Source of the DNA: Phoebastria nigripes
Lineage: Eukaryota > Chordata > Aves > Procellariiformes > Diomedeidae
Length of the DNA stretch: 64,000 bases
Direction: 5' to 3'
NCBI GenBank assembly: GCA_035582835.1
Contig: JAYKAV010003363.1
Location: 249,352 to 313,351, forward strand
Of the stretch, positions 1 to 13,100 are shown piece after piece. Both the position numbers and the translations under genes were made by a program. The notes under the pieces were generated by a model. It was not told the origin of the DNA. It made no database searches and saw only the letters and a list, made by a program, of their open reading frames with translations. How positions within the stretch are numbered: position 1 is the stretch's first letter; each line of letters begins with the position of its first letter.

Positions 1-2
1 GC

Positions 3-506
3 ATCAAAAGAAGCACGGCCAGCAGGTGGAGGGAGGTGATTCTGCCCCTCTACTCTGCTCTCGTGAGACCCCACCGGGAGTACTGCATCCAGCTCTGGAG
101 CCCTAAGCACAAGAAAGACATAGATCTGTTGGAGCGGGTCCAGAGGAGGGTCACAAAAATGATGAGGGGGATGGAACACCTCTCCTGTGAAGAAAGGCTG
201 AGGGAGTTGGGGTTGTTCAGCCTGGAGAAGAGAAGGCTTCAGTGAGACCTTATTGCAGCCTTTCAGTACTTAAAGGGGGCTTATAAAAAAGATGGCGGCA
301 AACTTTTTAGCAGGGCCTGTTGCGACAGGACAAGGGGGGATGGCTTTAAACTAAAAGAGGGTAGATTTAGACTAGATACAAGGAAGAAATTTTTTACGCT
401 GAGGGTGGTGAAACACTGGAACAGGTTGCCCAGAGGGGTGGTAGATACCCCATCCCTGGAGACATCCAAGGTCAGGTTGGACAGGGCCCTGAGCAACCTG
501 ATCTAG
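3..506 (+). pseudogene. CR1 reverse-transcriptase ORF2 C-terminus, one nonsense codon
   Basis: One frame runs from position 3 to the natural stop TAG at 504-506, broken only by TGA at 243-245. Compared with the copy at 58002-59300, that place should read Arg-Gly: CGG has become CAG and GGA has become TGA, the first being typical CpG decay. Landmarks in order are [14 protein letters not shown] (about 33-74), the [10 protein letters not shown] block (about 132-161), the [14 protein letters not shown] block (208-240), and the WNRLPRGVVD block before the terminal ALSNLI. This is the thumb/C-terminal region; the palm motifs with the catalytic aspartates lie upstream of the window. It is a broken fragment that makes no active enzyme. 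Confidence 0.9.
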
Positions 507-516
507 TTGAAGATGT

Positions 517-561
517 CCCTGCCCATGGCAGGGGAGTTGGACTAGATGACCTTTAAAGGTC
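517..561 (+). other. CR1 3'-UTR twin inverted repeats
   Basis: Two short perfect inverted repeats sit between the ORF2 stop and the octamer tail. At 517-533 CCCTGCC/CAT/GGCAGGG forms a 7-bp stem with a 3-nt loop, and at 548-561 GACCTTTAAAGGTC is a 14-bp palindrome. Both recur at 57946-57959 and 57974-57990 (on the minus element). In the copy at 1646-1690 the first is intact and the second has one changed base. CR1 reverse transcriptase is known to start on a structured 3' end, so a role in template recognition is likely but inferred. Confidence 0.6.
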
Positions 562-596
562 CCTTCCAACCCAAACTATTCTATAATTCTATGATT

Positions 597-1549
597 ATTT
601 TTCCATCTGCATGTCTTCTCCAAGAGAAAGGAGACTGCCAATACTTTCAAAATCTTTCTGTAATTATATAGGGTAAAAAGCCATACCTTTTTCTTGCCTT
701 TCTAAGGAAGGTAAACAAACTAGCGTAAAATATCAGATGATACATACGCTACACAGAATACTTAGACAAGTTCAACAAACAGTCTTTACTGATGGCAAGA
801 ATAAAGAAAAAAATCTCGTCATACAAGGAATGTCACTAAACAGTAAAAAATATAATGCCTTGACATGTTCTAAATAAGTGTTATTTCCTTAGAGACAAGT
901 CAGAATTACATTTAAAATGTAAAGCAAAAACCATCCCAAAAAACCAACCCCCAATAAACCTGGAATAGCTTTAAACTTAAATGAAACTGAGGACTGACTT
1001 AGTTTCACTCCAGGCAACAAAGTGTACAAAATTGCCATGCATCCATGCATCCAACACATCCTAGAGTTTTTCACAGGGACAAGGCCAGGATCTTAAAAGG
1101 TGTTCTTCAAAATAAAAATGCAGAACCTTATCTCTACCTCTTTGTGAGGGATCCACATGCCAATTGAGTGCTATGCCTACAAAGATTTCAAAGCTCAGAG
1201 ATAAAGGACTCTTTCAGCCTCTTCTCTTGGAGTGATTCTATTTTGCATATTTTTTACTACGTCTCAGTTTGTGCTCATAAGAGGAGAAATTGGAACATGG
1301 CAGTCCTAGATTTTAGGTAAGCACTCTAGCTAAATGGTTATCAATTTTAATTCCTGCATAGAAAATCAATAATTACTTATATAAAGTCAAATAATCAATG
1401 GAAAAATTACCTTAGAATAGCCAATAACCCACTAATATCTGAAATTACCTGAGATGTGAGAAAGCAAGATGCAAACACTTAGATGAGAACTGTATAGCAG
1501 GGACTAGTACTTGCCTTCTTTATATTGTAGGCAAGTGCCCCAAAAACTA
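597..1549. other. AT-rich stretch without recognised features
   Basis: No gene or repeat was recognised. There is only a short ATGC/ATCC-rich patch near 1036-1054 and small chance frames with no protein-like composition. Confidence 0.6.
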
Positions 1550-1719
1550 GGTGGTCCTGAGAAGAAATGGTAAATGCCCCATCCCTGAAAACATTCAAGG
1601 TCAGGTTGGATGGGGCTCTGAGCAACCTGATCTAGTTGAAGATGTCCCTGCCCATGGCAGGGGGGTTGGACTAGATGACATTTAAAGGTCCCTTCCAAAC
1701 TATTCTATGATTCTATGAT
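1550..1719 (+). mobile_element. CR1 LINE 3'-end fragment
   Basis: About 170 bp of CR1 tail. It starts in the degenerate end of ORF2 (AAATGCCCCATCCCTG), passes the stem CCCTGCCCATGGCAGGG at 1646-1662, and ends in CTATTCTATGATTCTATGAT. It is strongly 5'-truncated, as is usual for this family, and cannot encode anything. It aligns with 430-596 by eye with scattered substitutions, so it is a separate insertion rather than a local duplicate. Confidence 0.93.
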
Positions 1720-4700
1720 ATATTTATACATCTATATTTTTAAAGTAAAGATTTCAAAATACACAAGGGAGAGTCATCATTTTAGCCAAGTTTATAGGAA
1801 CACCTGATCTAATATTTGCAAGCTAATTTTCTTATTAATGAATATTTCTCTGGCATCTGGAAGCATATGCTGCAATAGTTTAAAATATATAACCATACTA
1901 TAACTTTATCATCACAAGTCATAGCCTAAGAGATTTATATTTCTGAAGTCTCAGAGATATTTAACAGAACTTAGAAAGGGTTGCATTCAAGATATATATT
2001 TAATCCACACTTTGTAATCACTTTCATGTGGACAGACAGGGCAACAAGCAGCACAATTTCACAAGTAAATAGAAATTGGACTTATTTGCAATCATATACG
2101 CTTCAGATACCCATCTCTGATTCAGCACTTTTGCCCTTATTTTCTGCATTTTTCCTAATAAATGAGGCTGAAGCTATGTCGCTGTCATTCATTCCTTTAT
2201 CTCAACTAGAGTTACCTTTCTGTTTCACAAGGAACATGAATTAAATGCCTCTGTCTTCAAGAGAAAACCTTTATTATCAGTCTGTTCCTCTACGCTTGAG
2301 CGAAAATACATAGATGGACATAAGTCTTTGCTTTTCACTCTAGCTGGCAGAGAAAATTGTTATGACTCCAACACTACTGGGTAGGATTCAGCCCCAGATT
2401 TGTAGGTGTCTATATTTCAGTTGTCTACCTGTGAGTCAGTGCCTAAGATTCCACTATAGTCCATGACAATGTAGCTCATAAAGTCTGTGAAGTTAGGATG
2501 AGATCTAGATGGAAAACCAGATGTTTGGTGAACTCTAGGGTCCATTAACTGTACAGGCTAGATGTCTGCTGACTGTGATGACCATCTAGCTCAAATGCAG
2601 ACACACTATAGACACTTTCTTCTAGGTCTGAAACTGAATTACAACCAGAGTCTACAACAGTTTTTCATCTGGTAGCGGATGTTTAACCTTAGACATCGTA
2701 CTACTCTCATGTATGCCACTTTAAAGTATAACTTAATCAAGGCAATGGCATTTCCTTGAATAACAACCTTTAGTTCTTGCTGTGATCTCACTAATCTATT
2801 GTAGAAGTAGCAATCTATTTTTTATGATTTCAGCAAGTGCTGTGCTTCTTGATGTCTCTACACCTATGACTAACATGTTCATGTTTTTCTTTAGCAACCT
2901 GCCATCTCAAAGGCAACAGTAAAAGCTAGACAACTTTAGTTATAACTAAAAAAAAGTATGTAGTTTTCTGAATCTGCTGTGTAGAGAAAAAAAAATTATG
3001 AAAGATATTTCCCATTCATGAGCTGCTGGTGGGTGAGCACATACCGATCCCACATTACTTTCTGTTAATGATCAGTCCCATATCACCTTCTGTCTGCACT
3101 ACTAAGCAATTTCCTGTAAGAACTTGTACTTCTGATTAATCCATATTGTCTTTCATTTCTGATGCTGCTGAAGCCTCTTTCTTGTGCCTAATTTGACTCC
3201 ATTCTGAAGACTCTCTAAGCTCGTAGCAGGTGCAGATGGCTGTACGTTCAGCTATTTGAGTTGTTCTCCTCCATTGATTTCTGTTTGTGCCTTCTGACAA
3301 AGAGAAAATATTTCTTTTTGACATCAACTTAAGGGTAGAAGAGATGAAGCTTAACTAGTCAAATGCTGATATATAAAGCATGGTTCAACAATATCACTTG
3401 GGAGAAACTATTAATATAGTGTCTGTCATAAGTACCTGTGGAATGGATGAGCTTCTTAGTAAGGCACAGATCCTGCCAAATGGTGTTTGTTTTCATAGAA
3501 TTTCAAGGACAATGAGTGACATGTTAACATGTTCAAAATGCATGTTTATCTACCATGCACTCATCTTCCATAAGAAATTTTGGTACATACTAAAGGAAAC
3601 ACAGAAAGATCTCATCACAGTGATGTGCATCTCTATCAGATCCCAAATTTGCAATACTCATTATGGCTATGAATAACTAGCAAGCTCCAAGGCAGGTACC
3701 AACTAAATTATTCCTCCTCCTGCTGATAAAGATAATGCAACAGATAATTTAAATCACAATAAATGAACATATAGAATACTTTGAATAAGATCTTAAATGG
3801 GCTATTATGTAAAGATCAACACAATATATAGTTGCAAGTCTTTAGCAGATAAGATAATACAGTGATAAGGAAATTTCATGGCACATTAGTAATACATCTC
3901 AGCAGTAACCAAGGTAAAACTGCTCAAGAAAGTCCATTAACAAAGCTGATCCACGATCATATGATCTTTTTCAATTATATGTTAGGCTCCTGCTGAAGAA
4001 ACAACATTTTTTTCTTGATCCGATTAAGGCTGTTGATGCAGCTTGAAAATGGCAAGAACATGTACTGAATACATCATACATGTGGTTTTCTGCCAAAAGC
4101 AATACTAGAAGCATCAAGATGTTACTTTGTAAAGTACAGAAATAAGACAAAACTGCTCACTAAGGAGCAAAATGTCTTATCGAATGTTCTTAGAATCCAG
4201 CATCCACCACCCATTAGTGAGTTCTCAAACCAACCTGGTCTAGGCAGTGCAGTGCATGGAGAATAAAAGCATGGTAAGATCTAGAATCTGAAAATGCCAT
4301 TAACATCATTACAATGTAAGAGGAGGAACGTAAAATTACATTGAGAAAATTTGCACCTTAATTAAAATCTTAAAACCTCAGTTTCACCTATACCAAAAAG
4401 AGGATGAGATGGGCTTTGTCTATTAAATATTGTATTTGTTTTTAGAGAAATTAATAAAGAAAACATCTGAGATAATACTTCATAGAAATAATCTCATTTT
4501 CCACAGCAAATTTATAGAAGAAACCCAGAGAAACAATGTAATTTCATAGAAAATACCTAAGTCTGAAAAACAATTGCCTTCAGTTATGTTTGTCCATCTC
4601 ACACTATCAAACATTTGGATTACTCAGCTATCCCAGCATCCAGCAACCAAATTAGTGTGTGGTAGTGTTAATTAACTCCAAACTTGATACTTTATCCTTA

Positions 4701-5364
4701 GGCACGTGAGCTCATATTTCTCTTTTTATAAAATGAAAAACAAAATAGTCAAGAACATCTACAGGTGTTTTCATAAATTCCTTATTGAAAATAAATGGGA
4801 AGGCAAATACGAAGAGATGGTGAGGTCAGAAAGGGTAGCAGAGTTTTGGGATTCATGAACAAAATAAACCTCACTGATACCTTCCTGCAGTTGACCCTTA
4901 TTGATTTCTGCATTCATGAATCAATTGGCCATGCCTTCACAAGCACATTGCTCTTCATGGGACATAAGGAAAATTTTCATTCCTCTTGAAGAATCTTCAT
5001 ATTAGCTATCAAATCATTTATATCTTTATACAATATCCCTGCAAGTGGGATCCATTGGCTCCCTACAGAGGCTGTCCGTTTATGCTTCAAAAATACAGTT
5101 TGACCTTCTATCCAGTGTGGCCACCAGTTTATAGTTCCCTGTTTATATACAGGAATATAAATTGCTCTGTGAAAAAGACTCCTGAGATTTCTCTTTTCAC
5201 AGCAGAAAGAACTTTTTCCCCCTGTTCAGACTGTACATAGCTTGGACCATCAACTTTGTTAAAAACTCCTTGCCCCACTACACTTGTCACAAACATACCT
5301 GTGAAATTGAGTTCAGGATTTGAATTTTGGAACAACAAAGCAGACATAAATAGTTTGGGGAATA
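1720..5364. other. AT-rich unique sequence, no gene found
   Basis: A 3.6-kb stretch with only short chance frames, the longest about 98 codons at 3380-3676 with no recognisable domain. A poorly preserved dispersed repeat may lie at 2370-2640 (separate entry). Around 3045-3110 there is a small imperfect duplication of GATCCCACATTACTTTCTGT-like sequence. Nothing else is supportable. Confidence 0.55.
2370..2640. repeat. Possible relic of the old dispersed repeat also seen at 40 kb
   Basis: The words GGATTCAGCCCC, AGGTGTCTA, GAGTCAGTGCCTAAG and GATGACCATCTAGC resemble phrases in 40.26-40.90 kb, where the same vocabulary (GATGACCAGCCTAAATGC, TCAGTCAGTGCC) occurs. The match is patchy and was seen only by eye. 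It may be an old LTR fragment. Low confidence. Confidence 0.25.
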
Positions 5365-5580
5365 TTTAATGGCAATGGGACTAAACTGAGGTAATGAAAA
5401 CATTTAAAGAGTCAGGGGAAATATCTTGGCACTGAGGTTTATTAGGTTGTGGAATAGTTTCCCAAAGTGATCGTGCTTACGGAATATCCATTTCAGAAAT
5501 TTAGTGCAAATACAGAGGCATGCAGGGGGAGTATCCCAGATTTGGGACTTCAGCATATTTTGGGAGGCAATACCATTTAA
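5365..5580 (+). mobile_element. Ancient CR1/L3-like LINE relic
   Basis: The phrase TTGTGGAATAGTTTCCCAAA at about 5445-5464 matches the WNxLP block near the C-terminus of CR1-clade reverse transcriptases. It is preceded by a decayed stretch corresponding to the region with the Phe-rich block. No frame survives. The decay is far greater than in the CR1 copies at 1 and 57.9 kb, so this is an old insertion. The boundaries are approximate. Confidence 0.45.
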
Positions 5581-6475
5581 ACAATTAGCTTTATTGTGAG
5601 ATCTATGTTTAAATAATAGGCTAGTTGTCCAACATTATTACAGAGGCTTCAGTGTCTTTGGGTCTTATTGTTCACATACAGGAAATAGGAAAGTATCCAG
5701 ATTAATCTGCAGTTTTGTTTAAAGGATCAGATAAGAACAATGACCCAGAAAGTGTTAGAGTATTCCCTAGAGTTAATAAGTATGTCAGCAGATATTTGCA
5801 AGCTTTCCTTATGCACCTCACCATTGACCTCCATTAGCATTACCATTCTAGTCCAGTGCCTGTCCTAATCATGTCAAATTCCACAGTACTTCTGTGATTC
5901 CACTATTTCACTAGAAAACTGGCCAAGAAGATAAAACTAATGTCACTAATAATCTAATTACATTTAAATACTTTTTTTAACCAAGACTAGAGGACTGAAT
6001 ATGTTCAACAAATTCTTATGGATTAATTAAGTAAATTTTGTATCTTTTCCAAGACTTATGAGAGTTGATTGTACAGGATATAGCTTTAGACATGGAACTG
6101 GCATTAGCAATATGTATTTTTATCATTAAACTGGAAATCTTCCCAGATTCATGCCAAACAATATCCTAAGTATGAAAAACATACCATTTTTCATCTTACA
6201 TATTTAAGATGTGAAATGCCTGCATAGGGAAGGGACAAATCTCACTCTATAGTCAGCAGTACCCGGTGTGGAAATACTATTCAGCCTTAACCTGTTTTTA
6301 GTGAGGTTAGAATATTACTATATGTCCATATGTCAAGGAAATGACACATGGAGATATAAATTAAAAAAAAAAAAAAAGCCACAGAGATAATATAAAAAAT
6401 AAAAATTTTGATCACACAATTTTGCTCTTATTTTTCTTTTAAAAGAAAATCTCGACCCTGGTGCAGGTGAAATAA
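5581..6475. other. AT-rich stretch without recognised features
   Basis: No gene, RNA gene or clear repeat was recognised. A poly-A run lies at 6361-6376. Confidence 0.55.
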
Positions 6476-6580
6476 AAATGAAAAACAGTCCACCTGCGCA
6501 TCCTTTGAAACCCTGGAAACACTTAAGCATGTGCTTAAGTTCAACACTACCATGCAAACTTTAACTCCAGAATCAGCCAA
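6476..6580. repeat. Possible old palindromic (MITE-like) repeat
   Basis: AACACTTAAGCATGTGCTTAAG around 6519-6540 contains a near-palindrome of a type common in sauropsid genomes as the end of an old non-autonomous DNA transposon. A similar word (TTTAAGTATGTGCTTAAT) occurs at about 56603-56620. The assignment is from memory of the family's look and is weak. Confidence 0.35.
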
Positions 6581-6720
6581 TTGTAATTAGTGAGAAAAAC
6601 ACCACAACCTTCAATGCCTTCAAATACAAATTTCAAATTTTAAAGAGAATGCCAGATAGTATTTACACTGAGCCAGACAGCTTAAAAAACTAGACCCTTT
6701 CAGATAATCTGTCTAATATA

Positions 6721-6975
6721 TCATAGAATCGTAGAATATCTCAATTTGGAAGGGACACGTAAGGATCATCAAGTCCAACTCCCTGCTCCTCACAGGACTA
6801 CCTAAGACTAAACCATATGACTAAGAGCATCATCCAGACGCTCCTTGAACTCTGACAGGCTTGGTGCGTGACCACTTCCCTGGGGAGCCTGTTCCAGTGA
6901 CCAATGACCCTCTCAATGAAGAACCTTTTCCTAATGCCCAATCTGAACTTCCACTGACACAGCTTCATACCATTG
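6721..6975 (-). mobile_element. CR1 LINE 3'-end fragment, different subfamily
   Basis: The left end TCATAGAATCGTAGAATATC is the reverse complement of a CR1 octamer tail. It is followed by the CR1 3' UTR and the end of ORF2 read on the minus strand (GAAGGGACACGTAAGGATCATCAAG, then the region before CAGGCTTGGTGCGTGACCAC). It differs from the copies at 1 and 57.9 kb in UTR wording (CACGTAAGGATCATC instead of CTTTAAAGGTCATC), so it belongs to another CR1 subfamily. It is truncated at about 6975 and non-coding. Confidence 0.92.
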
Positions 6976-7710
6976 TTTAGTTAATCAGTGTATGTCCTCT
7001 ACTGAATGTTAGCAAGACCTTAAATGTTAAAACTAGCCATAAGTAAAAGGTTCATTTGAAAATCATGAGATTCCTTTGAAATTGTGAGAAATTTAACCAC
7101 CAAAAGGGTAAAAAATGGATATAAAAAAAAAAAGAAGAGTGTTAGCCTGGGAGTTTGTTTATCTAGGTTTATGCATAATTAAGTTACTTTATATTTCTTC
7201 AAATCCATTTGTCCTTGACTTCTATTCCTTTCTGATCCCTTTTTACCCAGTGAAAAACATACCACTGTCTCTTTTGAATGGGAATTGTAGGTATCTTGCT
7301 GTTGTCAACAGGAGGTATTACTTCTTCAACAGAATTGATCCGTTTTCACTCTCTTGTAGGTCACTAAGAACTGTTCAATCAATGCTGCGGATCTGTTCAG
7401 CTGATAGCCAATCATATGAATAGACTATTTTGAAATAATCTTTGGGGTGCTTGTTCTTAAGAGCATAATTTATTACACGCTGCTTTAATTGCATGTGCAG
7501 AAATCATCCTTTCAGTGGGACTCTCCTTAGCTGTTTGCAAAGGTAGAGAAAATGAGTATTGCCAGAATGAATGTTTCTATAAGAAAGGAAGGGAATGGTT
7601 GATTTGCTCTTGGAGAAAATTGTAAAATACTTCTACCACTAAACATTATTTCTTGAGATTTTTGTGGTTTTTCTCCTTCTTTAGATCATATGAAAAAAAC
7701 AATGATTATT

Positions 7711-7748
7711 TCTATCTCTTCCTCTCCTTCCTCCCTCCCTCCCTTCCA
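7711..7748 (+). repeat. Pyrimidine-rich CCCT/CCTT tract
   Basis: Low-complexity run of TCTATCTCTTCCTCTCC followed by CCTCCCTCCCTCCCTTCC. Simple repeat with no further evidence of function. Confidence 0.85.
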
Positions 7749-8770
7749 TTATGAAATTAAAGTATTGAAAGAAAAATTAAGCAGGAAATTTTTGAAAATT
7801 TTCAATGAGCTGTAGAGCAAACCTGTCAATTCTGAACGTATCTAGATGCGGTATGTTCATGCAAGACCCAATGATACAATGTGCAAATGACACCACTTCC
7901 CAACAGGGAAGATGACAAAGTAAGAAATTATAAAGATAGCAAAACAGGCCTATGATGTCAGTAAAGAAAGGAGGAAAATAATGTTGTGGAAGGTTCCAGC
8001 CTGATATCAAATAAAAAAGATGAGAAGTACATATTTTAAGTAGCAATTCCCTGTCTTCTGGACAAGCTTCTCATCTTCCCTGAGAAGTATTTTAAAACAC
8101 ATTTACTCTGACAGGCACATCTAACTAGAAGCCTAAACCAATCTGATTTCCAGCCTCAGAGCTCTTATAAATGCTGCTGCTGAACGGTAGCTGCTCCCTA
8201 TTTTCTAATTTGCAGACTGCACACATTTGTTCTATTGGTCAGAAGAAGGAAACAACTGACACTGACACTTACAAGAAAACTCAACTGTGGAGGCCAGCAT
8301 TTATGTTCAGCTCCACAGCTGGCACTGCAGTCTGTCAATCCACAGGTCATTGTGTCTACCAGTCCATTAATCTGTACATGACATTCTTCTAAATTCAGGT
8401 TTTAAGAAAAAATATTTTTTTCCTATTCATGTTCATTCTCAATTTTAAATAGTAATGCACTACCATACACATTTTTACAGGCTTGGATCCACACTCTGAA
8501 CAAAAGCCTACAGTTAATCAACTTAAAACTGCCAGCCTGGGACAACTGTTGTTGAAGACACTGGTGTGGGAGAGAAGGGAAAGCAGCAATCTTTCGATAC
8601 AAGCTTTAAATTTGTAAAATGAATTTGAAAAATGTGTGAAAAGAACTACCTAGGGAAAACTGAAAGTCTGGGATCCAGCTGAAGTTCACTTTTAGTTCTG
8701 AGTTGTTATATTTTTTGACATAAATTAGCTTGTTAATAATAATTACTTTAAAAAATTGTTTTGATCTTTC

Positions 8771-8829
8771 TGTTGGGTTTTTTGTTGGTTTGTTGGGGGT
8801 TTTTTTGTTTGTTTGTTTGTTTTTTAATT
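8771..8829 (+). repeat. G/T-rich low-complexity tract with (GTTT)n
   Basis: TGTTGGGTTTTTTGTTGG is followed by a short GTTT array at about 8807-8822. Simple repeat. Confidence 0.85.
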
Positions 8830-10015
8830 TTGCTTCTGTTTCAGCCTACAATGACTAAAAAATAAAAAAGGAAAGTTATTGAAAGTGTTAGCAAGAAAGC
8901 ACAGTGAAGTTTTTTTCTCACACTGGTCCCAAAATGAAGTTGTTAGAAGGGTGTTATTAAGAAAGAACTACTGAGAGTAAGAAAGTGCAAGCAACAGGCA
9001 GCATCTGATTAGATGTCTCCAAAGAGGAACCGAGTTTCGCTAACAGGATTTCGCAGACTCGGGTAGTTGTTTGTCACAGCTTTAAGCTGTCCTGGAAAAG
9101 CCTTTTCTAAGCCTCTCTAGGTTGAGGGAGCAGGCTCAGTTAGGAAAGAAGTAGTTTGAAAGAACATATACAAACTGAGCCCCATTTCCAGCTCAACATC
9201 TTCTGTAATATATGAATATATATGGCTACCTTTAAAATTTATGTAAGATCTTCCCACTGTCTGCACTCAAGCTCAGACAAACAAAAATACAACCTGTGCT
9301 TTCAACCATGAACTTATTTTGTACAGATTTTCATCCAAAGCAACTACACTTTTATAAAGGGTCATTCATTCCCTAGGGCTCTCCTGTAATTATTTGTCCT
9401 TGGTTTATGTGGTAAACAGGTTATGTGTCTGACTAGGAAGCTGGGTGAAATTACTACTAGACAGTTAGCTTTTCAAAAGACTTTGAGAAGCAGAGCAAAA
9501 ATGGAAATTTGTTTCTTTAAACATTAGAAAAGGATATGAATTGAAAAGAGGCAGCATGGATTAAGACCTTGACAGTGGAAATTTTTAGATTAATTCACTG
9601 GAGTTTGTATATATGGTTATATTTCTTTTACCAGGGAACTTAAGGAGTGAAGAAGCACTACATAAAAATAATGTTTTCAATGCCAAATGCAAATCTGGAA
9701 TAAAACCCAGTGATAGTACATTTCAGCAACATGGACCAGTGTCATCTTCTGAAGAAAATATTAAAATACTGTTAAATAAGTGACCATCTGGGGACAAGGG
9801 TGTTGTTAATTTTTAAATTAACAGAATTAAATTCAGAAAGAAATGTTCATTGAAACCAAAAGAAAAATGGAAATTTGCCAGTATAGGTGTTGTGCAGTAT
9901 GAAACTGTGTGCCTAAGTGTCTGTGCATGTGTGTGTCTGCAGTGGAGTATCGAAAAGTCTGATTTTAGTGCCCCTTTTTGCAGAAGTGTCCTGAGGGGCA
10001 TTAAAGTTTGCTTTC

Positions 10016-10100
10016 TTAAAGCCTGATTTTCAAAGCTTGGTCAGTGGTTACATTTAAAAACCTAAGTGAGGGTTTTGTATTCAGGTATTCTCAGTGCTCC
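10016..10100. repeat. Possible old MITE/SINE relic
   Basis: The block starting AAAGCCTGATTTTCAAAGC resembles the GCCTGATTTTC(A/G)GAGG terminus of an old sauropsid non-autonomous repeat. Only one end is visible. Low confidence. Confidence 0.3.
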
Positions 10101-13100
10101 CAGCCTTAGATAAAACCAACAGGAGAACATCATTACTCTGAAATAACTTTTTGAAAGACCTCTGAAAAAGTAGGGTGCTAAATACAGATGCTGTGATATT
10201 ACCAGTTTACATATCAGTTAAAATGTTTTGATCTTTTCCTGATCCCAGCTCCTGCTGGTTTAATATCTATTTATGTATTTCTACCAGCCTGGGGCATCTC
10301 ATTTTCTTCCCACCTAATAATGTTCTGTTCTTTATAATTGTATCAGGGTCCACAATTTTAATAAAGCATATAACAAACTTTTGAGAAATATTAGTGACAA
10401 TTTAATAGTAAAGACAGGATATTCATTTGAACATCTCCTAATGTTTACTCCAGTAACTAAATTAATGCTTGATTTCAGCTTAATTTGCAATTTCAGCACA
10501 CACTGCAAGATATTGCCTTTCACTGCATGTTTACATCTAACTTTAATTTGTGCATTTACTAAAACATAGCTTTTCTTTCATTTAGAAAGCAGAAGAAACC
10601 CAATAGGTTTCTTTTTCAAGTTAAAAAGTCTATTAAAACAGGCAAAACTGAAATAACAATGTTCTACTAATTGTCCTTTGACTAAATAATGCAATAACAG
10701 GCAAATGCTAAGAACTAAATTTTTTTCAGAGGGATTTTTGAGAGAAGTAGTAACCTTGACAACAGGAATGTAATCTTGACAGCATGATTTTATTATGAAT
10801 CAACAATAACTACGTCTTTGACTTGTACTATACCAAGGTGTAGACCCTTAATGATTTATGACTTGAGTGGGAGTTTAACATATAAATCGTTTATGGATTG
10901 GTGCTGGTATCCTTCTAAGCTTATAGTAATAATTATAACAATTCCAACAAATGCAGTTCTACTACTTTGTGATTGTCACACAGGTTGGGTCTTTATTTGA
11001 TGCAGACCTACACAGAAATACTGCTAGTTCTAAACAAACTTAAGGCAGATAGCATATATTAGCCTAGACACAAGAATTGTAATATTTCTCAGTTTAAGGA
11101 ATATGGCCATTCTTACATGCTACTTAAGGAAGAAAAGGTGAAACTGAATTGATTAAACCAGTTCTCATCTCCTTAACCTGAAATGTTCTCCAGCATCTTC
11201 TTCATCCTAAGGCTTGCCATCCTAAGGCAATCTTAAAGAAACATCTTGTTAAAAGAGCAATGGCCGATTAAAACAAAAATCACCACGATATTTCCCCCGC
11301 TAGTTTGAGGCAAAGACTGCTTAGTGGTTCCAAGCTCTCTGCACATCCAGTCAGTCTCAATAATTTTCTGGACGTGAGTCTCTATGAAGTGTTGGTTGAC
11401 TCTTAGCCAATGGTTAAATGGTTAAATACTGCTTGCTGAGGTACTGCAACCATCAGATCCTGCCGCCCAAGTGCCTCAGCATGGTACATTTTCTGTGCAG
11501 GATGAATGGAAATTTAGTGGAAATTCTGTGACTACTTCTAGACCTCAGTCTTTAGTACTGTTTCCCCAGCACTATTTGTTTTGCCTTTAAAGCACCATAG
11601 GCCTGTGAATTACAATGCCCTTAATTCCCAATTTTGGTCTACGTGGTTGGTTATGTTTCTTATCTTCCTTGCTCCTAATCCATCAAATCTATGTTTTGCT
11701 ACTGTAAGGCCATGGTGTTACAGACCCAGCTGTAGCCCTGCATGAGTTTAGCCCTAGAGATCCCGAAGTCAATTTTTGTACATTGATGGGCAACTTCTGT
11801 CATGCTTTCTTATCCTGTGATGGAAGCTTTCTTTCTAATACAGAAATGGATCCTTAATTCTACTTCTAAAAAGCCCGCATTGTCCAATAAAGAATACCTC
11901 AATGTCATTGCCCAGAAGTGGAAGAAAAATGTGGAGACAAATGCAGCAGAGCCCCCTTTTGCTAGTGGAATGTTGCAAAACAATATATACCTCCCAGATC
12001 ATAACACTGCTTTTAAACACATTTATTTATCCTCTGTTTAGAGAAAAGTGTTTTTGTTTAGAGAAATGTGACATTTGCTTTAAAGTACTCTTATTCACTT
12101 GCTTGGTTTTCTCCATATAAACTGATGAGAAGATGTAGGAAAAATGTCTATTCAGCAGCAGGGCTTCTGAACTTCTGTTCAATTATAATGAACATTGCTA
12201 AATCTAGTCACGACTGCTCTATGTAGTTGGCACCACATACAACATTTATTCTCCACCTGCTCTAACTGTATTCATTGCTCACAGAAACCTATGTAAAGAG
12301 CATGTGAAGAACCTGAGGTGGAAAAACATGGAAAATAGTTTCCATATACTTTTTAGCTGAGCCTGGAAACAAATAATGTGAAGGTTTATAGATTTGCTTT
12401 TGTGCATGTGTGCTATATGCTTATGCCCATTTGGGGATAAACTATAATATTTAATGTGCACATTTTGTCTGAGTGATACACAAGGTTGCAATTCATTAAA
12501 ATGTTGTAGTAGATGCAGCAAAATCAAAAACTTGTATCCTGTTCCTAAAACATGTTGAAAGGGTTTGTGCAAAGTTAAGCTTAAAACCTGTTGAGTCTAT
12601 TTTTCATATTTAGTTGTGTCTCAGCTTTTGAAAAGCAGATTGTTCCTGATTTTTTTTTTTTTTTTCCTTTTTTNTTGGCAACTGGTAAAACAGCCAGGCT
12701 GCTAGAAAAGGAAATAAGCCTTTCCTGTTATCCTCTTGGGGTGGGGTAAAAGGTCCTGTTTTAGCTCTTCTTTTGAAACCCCTCAGTGTGATGATGCAAA
12801 AGGATGTCCTAGAAAGGTTCTGAGCCAGCATGACTTTGTGAAGACAGTGAAGAGAAGACACATGTATATATGTGAATATATGAACATTAGAAGCTGCCAT
12901 GCTGGGTCAGCTCAGAGATCCTTTTAGTCAAGTACGCTGTTCCAGAAAGCGGTTTATCCAGGATGCTTTGTGAGAAGTATATTAAAAAAACCCCAAACTG
13001 TGAAGGGTGATCCTTCCATTCTAACTTCCATCAATCACCTGTTTAGGGACTGGAGGCTGGTGATGTAGATATCTGTCTACTACCAACAGTACTAAAGGAC

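Larger units (their letters stand above)
1..596 (+). mobile_element. CR1 LINE, 3' end (continues left of window)
   Basis: This is the 3' part of a chicken-repeat-1 type non-LTR retrotransposon. It holds the C-terminal part of the reverse transcriptase frame, a short 3' UTR, and the diagnostic octamer-type tail around 575-596 (CTATTCTATAATTCTATGATT). The protein part is close to the minus-strand copy at 57.9-59.3 kb, so the two belong to the same or sister subfamilies. CR1 copies are usually 5'-truncated and lack target-site duplications; here the left boundary lies outside the window. One in-frame stop makes this copy dead. Identity as CR1 is secure; the subfamily is not assigned. Confidence 0.95.
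6976..10015. other. AT-rich unique sequence, no gene found
   Basis: Only short chance frames are present. Two low-complexity tracts are listed separately. A TG-rich patch (GTGTCTGTGCATGTGTGTGTCTG) lies near 9918-9940. Confidence 0.55.
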